From contig CM074193.1 of the NCBI GenBank assembly GCA_037179385.1, positions 37,102,846 through 37,166,845 of the forward strand: a stretch of DNA of 64,000 nt. Reading direction: 5' to 3'. The DNA is from Holothuria scabra (Eukaryota > Echinodermata > Holothuroidea > Aspidochirotida > Holothuriidae). The notes under the pieces are model-generated. The model worked only from the letters and a program-made list of their open reading frames with translations, was not told the origin of the DNA and ran no database searches. Position 1 is the first letter of the stretch. The number at the start of each line of letters is the position of its first letter. A program made the translations under genes and the position numbers. Below are positions 24,722 through 35,914 of this stretch, in pieces.

Positions 24722-26440
24722 TAAGCGGAGCGTCACCATAAGTTGGCGCGGAGCGTACAGAAAATGAGATGGTCCATTAGGGGCAACTTCCCTGAATATC
24801 CCTTTTAAAAGACTTTGAAGTGTCCACTTTTAGCTAAACAATTTCCAGGTAATATGCAACATAGTAAGTAATACAAGAAACGTGAAATACAACAACGTCA
24901 TGGTTAAATGACGAATGAAAAAAGGAGGAAAATGTCTTGCCTACCTTTTTTTCAGTAACTAAAGCTGCATTTCTTGCAACTTTCCAAGAATGCTGTGCAT
25001 TATGAAGTTTAAATTGGAATTCAGGAATTAATTTATTTTATTTTCCATATGCAGTAGCTAAACAAGTAAGGGCTTTATGTATCAAGTAACTTTTGTATGT
25101 CTATTTTTAAAATGAAAATTATTTTCACTATCTGTCTTTATTTCTGTTAATAATTTTCTTTTGCGTGGTATGGCGCCGCGCTACAACTGGACCGCATCGG
25201 AACTCCACATAGCGTGCGCGTCGCGAGTTGGGAGGGCCTGATTTACATTCATGACCCATAGACTGCGTAGCGCCTCTGTGACTGCAGTTCTTTTTCACTT
25301 CCATCCCTCTGTTAGTCATTTCACAGCGACGTCGGCGTCAGTCCACGCCGAAAAAAATCAGGTAAAGGCGAAAACCAACCTCTTATAGGTTGAAAGGGAA
25401 TTCGAGTACTTTCCTATGTAAGCCTCATCTCTCTGTGGCTAACCTTTCCCCTAGACATCTTCCTTCGCATTTATTTGTTTTGAAATTAAGTTTGAGACAG
25501 GGCATTGGGGTATATGCTCCATACATGACCAGCATATTGCTTATACACAAGTAGGTAGAAAAGACAGTCAATTTGATGAAAGTGCTCAATACGTCACAGT
25601 CCGGGACCCGAAGACGGAAAGGTGATTTTCAAAGAGGCTAATAATGTTAAGATATGATAAATGATTGACAATAACAAGCATTTATATCGCAAAAAAGAGT
25701 CTACGGGCGAAAGTTTTAGAAGTAGACTAGCGCCTGGCCTATTAGTAGTACGGGCACGTAAATATTCATCAATATGCAAAACTTACTTTATCCTCACCTC
25801 AGTACCAACACTCAGCATGCAGTTTGCTGTCCGTTTGATGTTGAACGGTTTTTGCAAAAACCCATCGAATATTCAAGAACATGAACTTAAAGCTAACACT
25901 GTCGATGTCAATGTTGTAGGGGATACTCACAGTGAAAATTACGCATTAAAAATTTGTATACCTGTTGTTCAACCTTTGGGCCGAATACACAGAATTGCCA
26001 TGGCACTACTGATATCCCATTTTCGTTATTATAGGCCTATTGTACCACTAACCTTCAGAGAAAGGGATTTGTCCCCTTTCTTCAAAAGTAAAAAAAAATA
26101 CGCATGTCCTTAGTCTACCCGAATAGACGGAAACATTTTGTAAACTTTAAAACAACTAAGCCTATTTTACAACGGAAAATGGAGATGTGGTAAAAGTTGA
26201 ATAAATGTCATCCTGTGACTGATTATGACCCTGTTACGAAAACATGAATGCATTATCAAGAAATTCCTATAAACAATTTCCTCTAACAAATGTCAGAGTG
26301 TCTCAAATATGGTGATAGTTTCGTGAAATCATCTATAAAACTATGGTTACAAGGAAAGCAAGCGGATTTGACATTTTCAGTCAAGTGTGAATAACTCCAA
26401 CTATTGGACTGTTAAGTGTTGTCTCCCTACTACATCATGA
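24722..26440. other. No supportable gene; small repeat fragment at left
   Basis: The first 60 bp (TAAGCGGAGCGTCACCATAA, GTTGGCGCGGAGCGTACAGA) match the internal sequence of the hAT-like elements at 34170-34460 and 37040-37080. The remainder contains open frames up to 150 codons but no motif or splice signals that I can support. Confidence 0.4.
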
Positions 26441-26823
26441 CAGGGGCGTACATTTGGTTTGTTGATTTGGGGGGGGGGGGGGCAAAATGTTCCAACATCC
26501 GGGACCTCTGATCGTGCCGTGGCCGGACTCGTCTGCAAGCAATTCATCCACACGAGCGCGAGCAGCCACCCCCTATACACACAAAAACAAGCACGCCGCT
26601 CACGTAGAGACGCATGGCACACAAAACATAGATAGATGACATAATAAATGTAGTATTATTGCTTTAAAATAGGGTAAATTGGCGTTTAGCTTTTAAGTCA
26701 TCTGAGATTGTACACCACAATAGTGCATATTATTTATTCTGCCTATTTGGGCAGTTGTCCCCCGCCTGCCCTTCAGAACTTTGGCAGTCGTCCCCGGCCT
26801 ATCCCTCGAGACTGGCGCCCCTG
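26441..26823. mobile_element. hAT-like MITE with CAGGGGCG ends (383 bp)
   Basis: It begins CAGGGGCGTACATTTGG with a G run inside, and ends GACTGGCGCCCCTG. Both ends therefore share CAGGGGCG inverted. Flanking 8-mers CATCATGA and TATAATGC match at only 5 of 8 positions, so the duplication is decayed or the boundary is off. It has no coding capacity. Confidence 0.55.
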
Positions 26824-26879
26824 TATAATGCCAGTTACTGGTAATTTGATTGGATAGAACTGTCATATTTAAAATAACA

Positions 26880-27960
26880 CTTAAATTTCATTCCACTCAA
26901 TTGAAATGTATTTCACTTAAGTGAAATGTATTCCCCTTAATGAAAGGTACTCTACTTAAGTAAAATTTATTCCACTTAAGTAAAATTTATTCCACTTAAG
27001 TGGAATACAATTTCACTTAAGTGGAATGCAATTTCACTCAGTGTTATGTTTTACTTAAGTCGAATTGCCTAGCTATTTCACTTAAGTAAAATACAATTCA
27101 ACTTTAGCTAAACGCAATTCTGCTTCAGTGAAATGCTAGTTTACTTAAGTGGAATTCAATTTTACTTCAGTGGAATACAATTTCACTTAAGTGAAATAGC
27201 ATTTAACTTAAGCTAAAAAGAACGGCGGTTCAACATATTTAGCTTTAATGAAATGGTTTCCACTTAGCGATAGAATGACGTTTGTTCGCACGGGGTATTA
27301 CGCTTGTCACAGGCTAGGCTTGGGCTATATACACTAAATGGCTGCATCATGGTTTGTATATGCATTCACTAACCCGCGGCCCTATATACATATGATACAC
27401 GTAGGCTATTTAGTGCACGTCCAATTAAGCGCGCTCTGGCTTGGCCAATCAAAGCGTTCTAAGAGCTGGCCAATTATATTTAACTTAAGTCAAATAGAAT
27501 TGGCATTTCACTTCAGTGGAACTGCATTCCACTTAAGCGGAATAGAAATTCACTTAAGTGAAACAGAATTCCACTCAAGAGGAATTCAATTCCTTAAGAG
27601 AAATTTAATTCGACTTAAGTGGAATTCAATTCGACTAAAGTGAAATAGAATTTAGCTTAAGTGAAATACGGTAGCTATCCATGTCATTTCACTTAAGTAA
27701 AATTGATGTACACTTAAGTGGAATTGAATTTCACTTAAGAGGAAATGAATTACACTTAAGTGAAATGGAATTTTACTTAAGTGGAATACATTCCACTTCA
27801 GTGAAATGCATTTCACTTCAGTGGAAAATAATTTCACTTAGGCCTACGTGGAATGCATTTCACTTAAGTGGAATTCATTCCACCTTAAGTGAAATGTATT
27901 CCACTTAAGGAAAATGTATCCCACTTAAGTAGAATTCAATTTCACTTAAGTGGAATTGCG
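26880..27960. repeat. Array of short palindromes centred on CTTAAG
   Basis: About two dozen CTTAAG cores occur in full or partial palindromes such as TTCCACTTAAGTGGAA, spaced roughly 20-24 bp, with variants CTTCAG and CTCAAT. A unique core of about 265 bp (27215-27480) divides the array in two. It contains GGCCAATCAAAGCG near 27453. Overlapping open frames with repeated HLSGIEFHL-like words are translations of the repeat, not proteins. Confidence 0.9.
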
Positions 27961-28669
27961 AGGTAAATGTTAAAATGGCTTGCCATACACTCTGGGGCGG
28001 CGTTTACACTCCGGGACTCGAACAAAGTTAACAAAACGGTATTGCAGAAATTGGCGGTTTACTTGAGATCTCCTCAATTTGTACGTGTCCATGTGTAAAT
28101 GTATGGTCACTTGCTCCACAACACGTTAACAAAGAATTATGTCAAATGTATTCCTTTGCGTAAAATGCAGGATGTAAAACAAAACATCATGCTTCTATTC
28201 TTTAATTAACACCGTCAGTGTGATGAATCATCACTTATGAGTGTAATAGTGAATGAAATGGTAGTTCAACTCAGTCTTGTGCTTCTGTTTTTCATGGGTA
28301 GCCTAGCCTGGCTTTTTCTGGAGTTTTTGTATACATGAATGGGTCATGGTGTCGTTAAAAAAAAAAAAGTTCCGTTTGGATATGAATTCGTTTTCAAACA
28401 AGGCTTGTGTCGAGACACGATGGCAGCTGGGTTCCATAGGATGAATTATATTTTTTAGGGGAACGGTGTAATTAAAAATGTAAGACGATGAGTTTTATAT
28501 TATACTGGGTGAAAAATTTCTTTATGAATTTTAAAAACGACCCACTTTCCGACCCCTGGTAAGCAAGCACAACAAGAGTCTAATGTGTTTAACACTTTTA
28601 GTGCATGATTTTTACTATGGGTTACTCTTTTTTTTTAATTTGATGCAAATTAAAGAGCTGTACCAATAC
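27961..28669. other. No supportable gene
   Basis: No exon, RNA gene or repeat boundary could be supported, apart from short A and T runs. Confidence 0.4.
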
Positions 28670-28880
28670 CGTAGTTGGGGAAATAGCTGGATTGGGTCCA
28701 TCAGCTTTCATCTTCCAAATTCTTTGTGTGCCTGTATCATGGAGGATTGTACACTAAAATAACCTCCATTCCCCCTATTTCACTGAATATGATGATTTAC
28801 AATTGCACATGAACACTTTTAGGACGATTTAAGGCCGTGTTGGACCCAACTAATGGCCACCTTCTGTAGTAGGCCATACA
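28670..28880 (+). mobile_element. MITE family 4, degraded copy 2
   Basis: It shares GGGTCCATCAGCTTTCAT, TATCATGGAGGATTGTACAC and TTTAAGGCCGTGTTGGACCC with the complete family member at 31674. The terminal repeats are not recognisable. Confidence 0.5.
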
Positions 28881-29344
28881 GCTGCTCGGATACAACTTTT
28901 CTTTACATAAGACTATATGGGACTACTTGAAGGGGTCCAGTAGCACAGGTCAGTCTAGAATACATTCCTCTAATACTGAAAACTGCCAGAGCTGCCGGTT
29001 TCGCAGTTTGAAAGCCGATATGTTTTACTTTTTCTTTTTCGTTTTGTTTAAATTAGTTCCACCAGTATCATCTTCGCATGTTTACGGCAATGGTGACTGT
29101 TTTGCAAAATTAGCAAAACCAGGAAAGAGAGTATCAACAACTTGCACATCTTTTAAGCAAGCAAGTGGCCGTCGAACGTTGGGAAGGTTGGGCCATAGAA
29201 ATCCTAAGCTTAAGCTGGAATGAGCACGCCAACGTGTCAAAATGGACACAACTGTTGGGTCACGTGCCTCGGGAATGCAGTTTTGTGGCAGGCATCATAT
29301 TTTTAGTCACCCGTATTTAACGCAATCGTACCGAGCGCTGTTTT
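28881..29344. other. Unrecognised region
   Basis: A 98-codon open frame on the plus strand (28927-29223) has no motif I recognise and no clear splice sites. I treat it as non-coding. Confidence 0.35.
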
Positions 29345-29583
29345 ATAGACGAATCTGGACAGCAAGTAATGGTCTGATTTCAGCCGGACATAACTGGTGA
29401 TCCATTTAATCTTTCAATTTTCTTGCTTATCTTTATCATGTACATGAAATTGTATTTTGATTTTTAATTTCACTGAATATGAGGGTCTGAAATTCATGTA
29501 GACATAATATGAGAACGATTTAAGGCTGATGGACCCGGCTGCACACTGACACTAAACACAAGCGCTGATCGGGCTCGTCTATA
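29345..29583 (+). mobile_element. MITE family 4, copy 3
   Basis: The ends are TAGACGAATCTGGACAGCAA and GATCGGGCTCGTCTA. Inside is GATTTAAGGCTGATGGACCC, the uninterrupted form of the site that in the copy at 61549-62756 has been invaded by a TTAA element. Confidence 0.7.
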
Positions 29584-30819
29584 CGAGTATGGTGACGTTG
29601 GCTATGAACGCGGGGTTAAGCAGAATATTACAAAGCGCCGCCGCGATATAGCTTTGAAGTTTGCCTGCACGATCTTAAAACTGTTTTGTGACAACCGCAT
29701 ACGCTACATTTACAAAGAATTATACTTGTTACCTACTTGTAGGTGAATTGCAATGGCCCCCAGCCTGAGGAACACTAACTTAATCCTATAATTCGTAACC
29801 CCTAATATAACTGTAAATGCAACCCAAATGCTTATCAAAAAAGGTGGTACAATTTCAATGCTTGCAAATGAGGTGTTTCCATGGCTACGCCCTGAGAATT
29901 AACGAACGTGGGTTCTGAGGACTGCATGGAGGCCATGCATGTCCACCCTTAAGTTGCTATTTAGGGGTGACATGTATTTTTAAGGGGATTTTTATTTATA
30001 TAGCCTATATAGAAGTTATGCACATGACGTTTCTATTTGGCAAACTGAAGATGGAACTGATTTTGCGCAGTAGATGTGTTACCGATACGCGCGCACGACA
30101 TCACCTCAGCGCCAATTGTTGTACAATGGACTTCTGGATGGAAAAATAGCAAGACGCCCAACACAGTGACGTCGCTGCATGATCTCTTTATGGCATTTTA
30201 ACGTTGTTGTGGTGCATTCACATATACCGGCAGCGGCAACGGCAACGGCAAAGACAACGACAATCCGGCATAGTTGTTCACACATGACGGCAAAAATTAT
30301 TGCCGCATACGGTAAAAATTTTACCGGATATAACGTTGACGGGAATTTGATGCTAACAAATTTTTGTTGTCTGATTATCGTACTGGCAGACGTTGATGAG
30401 GAGCTGATTTTATAATGGCAATAGCGTACCAAATGGATCGGAAGAATTCAACATGACACTTAAATTCTGAACAGAATTTGAGCCAAATACTTTTATGACA
30501 CTGTTATCAGAAAATGTGGGTGCTTGCCCCCTGGAAAAAAGTTTAGCTAAGCCAATGTTGCAGAGTGCATAGACATAATGGAATTGTTATCTATTATATC
30601 ATGGCTTGCAACCTTTGACTTGGGACCTTTTTTGTATTCTTCATTTAATCTGTCTAATGTACGTCATTTTTATGCTGTCAACTCGTTTGGCGTCGTATAG
30701 AGGGTACCTCCTGGCTAGTAACGAATATCACCTCCCCAAAAAGTTTAAATAGTTGAAGAGAATGATGCCTAACTCAAATAGCCTAATGTAGAGTTCATTA
30801 GTTATAGACAGTACGGTAC
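29584..30819. other. No supportable gene
   Basis: A small imperfect CGGCAA repeat lies near 30225-30255. Overlapping open frames on both strands at 30106-30432 have no known motif. Confidence 0.4.
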
Positions 30820-31152
30820 GGCAGGGGGTACTGTCTGTCGGTACGACAGGGGGGCAAGAGGCAAGAGGAAGAATTTTCCCCATATTTTGTTCTTGCCCAC
30901 ACTTGCTCCCCCAAGTTAGGTCAGTTGGGAGTTTGGTTAACCGAAAAAAATAAATAATATGTCTCTCCAGAGACTATTGTCTTCATCCAGATAAGTGCGA
31001 AAACCTCCAGAGTTTCCGAGGGCTTTGCCCCTGGACCTTCCCAATTTTGGCTCAGTGTCGGGCTTCGCGCCAAAATTCTTGTACCCCCAATATTATCCTT
31101 TGTCCTTCCTCTTTCTCTGACCCCATTTCGACATTCTGGCGCCGCCGCAATA
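30820..31152. mobile_element. G-run MITE, family 2, copy 3
   Basis: Shared landmarks are CCCCCAAGTTAGGTCAGTTG, AACCGAAAAAAATAAATAAT and GTCTCTCCAGAGAC. The end TTCTGGCGCCGCCGCAATAG matches the inverted start of the copy at 10539 (GGCGGCGGCACCAGAATGG). Confidence 0.6.
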
Positions 31153-31673
31153 GTTACTGATCAGGTTTACTGCGGTTCAGCTCTAACGATGCCATGGAGA
31201 AAGAGGCAGGAAACAAATTTTCGTATCTTTTATAAGAATAGGTTGTGACTTGAATTGCATTTTAGTGGAAAATAAAATATGAGATTAAACGTGAATTTTG
31301 CAGGATATCTGAGTTTTTTAGGTAATGGGGCACCCGGCCCCCTTCGAATCACCACTTTAATTTCTTTTGTTTTCAATACGTTTCTTTAATTCTTTTCTAA
31401 TTTCACAATGAACTGGATGGGAGGGGGAAAATATATCACTTTGCCCCCAATAATTCGGTCAGATTTAAAAGAAAGAACGGACTGCACAGAACATGCAGAA
31501 CGTTACTGACATTGTGGTATACAGGTGACTTTAGGACTTCTAGAACTGAACTTAACGGGACGTCAATGAGAGACAGTTTTAAAGCAACAATACTCTGCAT
31601 TTGAAGCTAGATCTATCTTTTGTGTATCTGCGTGGCAATGTGAGTGTGGATACGTGTTTCTTTCGTTGAATTG
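31153..31673. other. No supportable gene
   Basis: I see no exon or repeat boundary, apart from a possible decayed repeat end near 31320-31460 with C- and G-rich words. Confidence 0.35.
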
Positions 31674-31932
31674 TATACACGAATCCGGACAGCAAGTGAT
31701 GGTCTGATTTCAGTCGGCCATAACTGGGTCCGTCACCTTTAAATCTTTCGATTTCCTTGCTTACCTCTATCATGGATGGTTGTGCACTAATTTGTATCTT
31801 AAATTCTCCAAGTTCACTAAATACGAGGGTTTGAAATTCGTGTAAACAATAAATAAAGACGGTTTTAGGCTGATGGACCCCACTAATGGCGGCCTACAGT
31901 CACTAAAAACAAGCGCTAATCGGATTCGTCTA
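31674..31932 (+). mobile_element. MITE family 4, complete copy 4 (about 259 bp)
   Basis: The ends TATACACGAATCCGGACAGC and GCTAATCGGATTCGTCTATA are inverted. Internal landmarks are GGTCTGATTTCAGTCGGCCA, TATCATGGATGGTTGTGCAC and AGGCTGATGGACCCCACTAA. It is non-coding and the best reference copy for this family. Confidence 0.75.
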
Positions 31933-32019
31933 TATAGCGGGCGTGTACTCGTGTTTGTGTGGGTGGATTACTTATAAGACGAATCCGGTCACAGACACGA
32001 TCCGAGATTCCGGCTGTTG

Positions 32020-32606
32020 AAAAATGTTTGTCCCCCCAACCCACAAACCAGATTTACGCCTCTGATGTAACTGAAGGGCAAGAACAGCCATCCCAAACTT
32101 ATTTTGGAAAACAGCTAAATTTCACAATCAGACAATTGTCTTCTTATTTCTCTCCAAACTCAGCTTCATTTTATTACTTCGCTGTTGCATATTCCCGAAA
32201 GGTAAACTAAGCAATACCTCCTACTACTTTTTACATTAAAGGAGTAAAAATATTGTCACATGACGCTAAAAGCAAGATTTGTTCTTGAGAGTCATTTGGC
32301 AACATTTCTGCTGATGATTGTGAAATTTGCATGCTGGAAGCAACTGCTTAGCTAGTTTCCTTGAATATGAAACTTCTTAAAGTCTTAATTATATTACAGC
32401 TACTTTGACCACAAATAAGAAAATTGTGAGAATTAGCTGTTGCTTCAAAATGACTTGAAGTTTGGGGCGCTGCTCTTGACGCAATGGTGGCACTTCAATT
32501 TGATGGTGTCAGATGGTGTACTGATTTCTACTCTCACACCACCCAGCGCTTTCTCCCCTTCATCCTTCCTCCCCCAAATGACAGAAGAAATCTGGGAACG
32601 CCACTG
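32020..32606. mobile_element. Degraded hAT-like element, family 5
   Basis: The right end is GGGAACGCCACTG. The stretch from CCAAACTTATTTTGGAAAAC to TTGTCACATGACG and on to GACTTGAAGTTTGGGGCGCT is paralleled at 59262-59510 (CGAACTTATTTTGAAGAAAA, ACATTGTCACATGACTTCC). No transposase remains. The left end near 32020 is approximate. Confidence 0.5.
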
Positions 32607-32734
32607 AGCCTGGCCAAATCCAAAAAAGTGGTTGCACTGATCTAAGACGTTGACACAATAAACGGTTGAACAGACTGGCACCAGTCTGAAGTAGGCACAG
32701 GAAAAAAAGGAATGTGAGGGAAAGGAAAAAAAAG

Positions 32735-32764
32735 GAATGTGAGGCTGAATTCAGCCTCACATTC
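32735..32764. repeat. Perfect 30-bp palindrome
   Basis: GAATGTGAGGCTGAA is followed directly by its reverse complement. The same words recur as a minisatellite at 43485-43870, so this is probably a fragment of that repeat. Confidence 0.9.
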
Positions 32765-32786
32765 GCCCAGCACAGATTCGGCTTAC

Positions 32787-32818
32787 ATCATCATCATCGT
32801 CGTCGTCGTCATCCTGTA
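32787..32818 (-). repeat. 3' tail of the minus-strand CR1/jockey-type element
   Basis: On the minus strand the element's 3' UTR ends ACAGGATGACGACGACGACG followed by GAT units, a short tandem tail of the type found at the 3' ends of CR1-group retrotransposons. Confidence 0.7.
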
Positions 32819-32881
32819 TAGTGCCAACTTCAAAGGTGAAGACTCCTGCACGGGAGAGGCATATTGGCTATGTGTGCACGA

Positions 32882-33561
32882 CTATACTACTTGGATTTTC
32901 TTCTTAAATAAACTCAATGAGGGAGCCTTAATGATATCCTCAGGTAGACAGTTCCATTCACGTACGGTTCTGGGGAAAAATGACATCTTATAATAGTCCC
33001 TAGTAGAGCTAGGAATGAAGTACGCTTGGGAGTTTTCACGACGAGTGGGGAGTTTATGCTTTTTAGAGATAAGATACTTAGTTGGATCAATGGCAACTAG
33101 TTGGTTCTGGATCTTGTAGAACATCGACAGTCTAGCTAACCTTCGTCTGTCGGCAAGGGTCGAACAATGCAAAATCTGAAGCATACAGGCAACACGAGAA
33201 GTACGATGGTAGCGATGGAAAGCAAATCTTGAAGCACGCCTTTGAACCATCTCAATTTGGTTTGTCAGGTTGTTTGTATAGGGGTCCCAGACGGTACTGC
33301 TGTACTCTAGAATAGGTCTAACAAGAGACTTATACGCTTGCAGTTTTACCTCAGAGTTTCTTATGTTAATATTTCGGCGAAGAAAATTCAAGGTATTTGT
33401 TGCCTGCAGAGTGATGCTGTCTATGTGCTTACCCCAGCGAAGGTCGTGGGTGATGTTGACCCCAAGGTACTTTATATGTGGGACATGTTTGAGCTCCTTC
33501 CCATGGAGATAGTAATTACCCTTCTTTGAGTGGCGTTTGCGAGTAATGCTGATGACTTCAC
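32882..33561 (-). pseudogene. CR1/jockey-type ORF2 C-terminal half (after RT palm)
   Basis: On the minus strand, from the insertion breakpoint to the stop, the frame reads EVISITRKRHSKKGNYYLHG, KYLGVNITHDLRWGKHID, SLVRPILEYSSTVWDPYTNN, QIEMVQRRASRFAFHRYHR and FFPRTVREWNCLPEDIIKAP. This is the thumb and C-terminal region of CR1/jockey-superfamily RT proteins, intact over about 225 codons. It connects to 35642-35914 across a 2.1-kb hAT-like insertion. Upstream codons of the same open frame (CPPPGKNPSYATG) come from the insertion's end. Confidence 0.88.
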
Positions 33562-35641
33562 CGGTGGCGTAGCTAGGATTTTTTCCGGGGGGGGGGCAAA
33601 GGTATGAAATTTCCCCAAAATTTTTCCAAGTCAATGTGTATGTATTTCATATACAAAATGCAAATTTACAAGTTAATTGTTAATTCCAATTGCTCTATGT
33701 TATACTTTAAGATTAAATCTTAAAGTATAACATAGAGCAATTGGAATTAACAGCTCTTAGTATATTATTTTGGTCAACAATATCTGGTTTATTTGTATGT
33801 ACTAACGCAGTGGTGTACCCAGGATTTCTCTGAAGGGGGGGGGGGGGAATGCAGTATGATCTAAGGGGAGGGGTGTCTGGAAATTTTTTGACGCAAAAAT
33901 TTAGTGCAAGATTGGTGCATGCAAAATGGTGCAAGATTTTCGTCTTTAACAGGAACAGTGTTAAAAGTTGAATCGTGGTGGTTCATGAGGTTAAATCTGA
34001 AACTTGTGTGTCTTTACATGCATTCTTATTCCATTTATGCTACCTTACGAAGTAAAACTTGACATTAAATTTGCACACTTTTAGGAGTCAAAATAAAAGA
34101 GTATTGATCGGTATAGGATTTGTGGTATTTCTTGGCCACAAAACGTAAGGTTGTCATAAAGATTATCTAAGCGGAGCTCCACCATTGGTTGGCGAGGAGC
34201 GTAGAGAAAATTTCGAAGAATCAGACCCCTCAGATGGCCGGAAATAGCATTTTTCAGACTTATACGAAGAATCTACCCAGTCACTACCTTCTTTTGTCGT
34301 TTGCAAATAAAATCCTGCCTTCAAAATATGTTCGCAAACTGCAAAGTGATGAGAGAGTTAAGGAGTAATCTGACCCAAAAATGTAATTTTGCCCAAAAGA
34401 CTGAGCGAAACACCACCATTAGTTGGCGCGGAGCGTAAAAATAATTTCGAAGGATCATACCCCTCAGATGGTTAAAAATAGCGTATTCATGCTTGTAAAG
34501 AGAATCTAAACATGTAGTCTTTATTTTTATCGATGCCAGCAGTGGGAAACAGAGTCTACACTTTTAAAGTAAAAATTGGAATTTGACAGAATTTACCCAT
34601 TTGTAGGAATTAAAATACTGGCATCACTGAGGGACGTACTTGCAGATAAAATCCTTCTCCTTTGAAAATTTTTGAAAAATTGGGTGTCCTTATATACAAC
34701 CTGGTGCCACATGTGCTATCTTTTGAAGTAAAATCTGTGTTACTAAAGTTTAACTACAGTACTTATTTTTAAGAACAAAGAAAAAATGGCATCTGTGAGG
34801 GGGGCATGGCCCAATGGTCCCCCTTCGTACGCCACTAAAAGGAGGCCTAATAATGACTCGATCACACAGGACATCCTGTTAGAACAGCAGTCTGTTAAGT
34901 GAAGAAGGCTACAAGGTACTCATGGAACCGTTTGTTGTTACAACCCAAGTGAGCAGAAAGCTTTTTTCCCGAACTAGCCTGTAAGCCTCCAAGGAGTAGG
35001 CTAAGTAACAAAATCTAAGTATGCCAATGGATCCCGTTCATTCTAATTTCTAGACTAACTTTAAGTTAATCGTTGGCCATGGATTGTTTCAGCCCCATCC
35101 ATCGTTATGTACACAGAGTAAAATCGGCATAGCTACTACTAGCTTGCATGACAATATAGTAAACTCGGGGGGGGGGTCTACGTTAGTGACTTGTCAGTTT
35201 TCACATCCTTTCACTAAATTCCCAAAGTGTACAACGCAGAGACTGTGTGCAAGGGGATAAGTTCGGGTTAACAGCCTTTCAGTGCTAGTTGTACTGTATC
35301 AGCTGTTGTTAAATTCCTCAATAACAGCTTCATGTGCACTGAAATACACTGATCATAAAAACCGCGCGTATACAAGAGAACATTCAATCTGCTACGCGGC
35401 GAGGACATTTCTGTGGAACGCCAGTAGGGCCGGTTCATGCGACACTGACGAAATCTCAAATCTAGGTTAATTTGTTGCATGAAAATACGAATTATGTATG
35501 AGAAATATCTCAGAATTTTTTATTCTAACAAAAATTTCTGAAAATTTTTGTTAGAGTAAGAAAATTCATCAAATTTCCCCAAATTATTTTCCGGGGGGGG
35601 GCAACTTGCCCCCTGCCCCCCCCCCAGTAGCTACGCCACTG
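33562..35641. mobile_element. hAT-like element A (2,080 bp) inside a CR1-type ORF
   Basis: Its ends are CGGTGGCGTAGCTAGG and, inverted, CAGTGGCGTAGCTACTGG, each followed by a G run. GACTTCAC at 33554-33561 and 35642-35649 is an exact 8-bp duplication. I find no transposase frame. Internal sequence matches, in the opposite orientation, the 4.0-kb element at 37212-41211. Internal repeats of ACCATTNGTTGGCGNGGAGC occur near 34180 and 34415. Confidence 0.9.
33680..33750. repeat. Perfect 71-bp palindrome in element A
   Basis: Arms of 35 bp (33680-33714 and 33716-33750) are exact complements around a single A. The related element at 37212-41211 has only one arm (near 39571-39605), so the second arm arose by an inverted duplication in this copy. 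Confidence 0.92.
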
Positions 35642-35914
35642 GACTTCACATTTGTCAGGGTGAAACTCCATCATCCATTTTTTCAACCAGTCTTGTAGTA
35701 TGTCAAGGTCTTTTTGCATTAGTTTGGCATCAGACTCATTTTTGATCACCAAGTAAATCATTGTATCATCAGCAAAGAGGCGCGTAGTGGAATAAAGATT
35801 TTGGGGCAATGTCATTTATGTAACAAAGAAACAGACAGGGTCCAAGGACGGAGCCCTGTGGTACCCCAGAAGATACACGTATGCTGGATGAAGACACACC
35901 ATCTAAGACTACAG
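35642..35914 (-). pseudogene. CR1/jockey-type RT palm (upstream part of the split ORF)
   Basis: On the minus strand two adjoining frames give [35 protein letters not shown] and, after a frameshift near 35815, [41 protein letters not shown] and FADD are the RT palm motifs, with both catalytic aspartates present. The frame stops at CEV, exactly where the hAT-like insertion starts, and continues as EVISITRK at 33561. The 5' side is cut at 35915 by another transposon end, so the endonuclease and first RT blocks are missing. Confidence 0.88.

Noticed and set aside
25661..26113. 150-codon plus-strand open frame
   Set aside because: No recognisable domain, no splice or promoter context. Chance length is plausible in a window this size.
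27338..27908. Open frames with repeated HLSGIEFHL-like words, resembling a repeat protein
   Set aside because: They follow the CTTAAG palindrome array, occur on both strands, and have no start context or splice signals.
26880..27960. CRISPR-like array of palindromic repeats
   Set aside because: The spacers are not unique, the units vary and the DNA is clearly from an animal genome.
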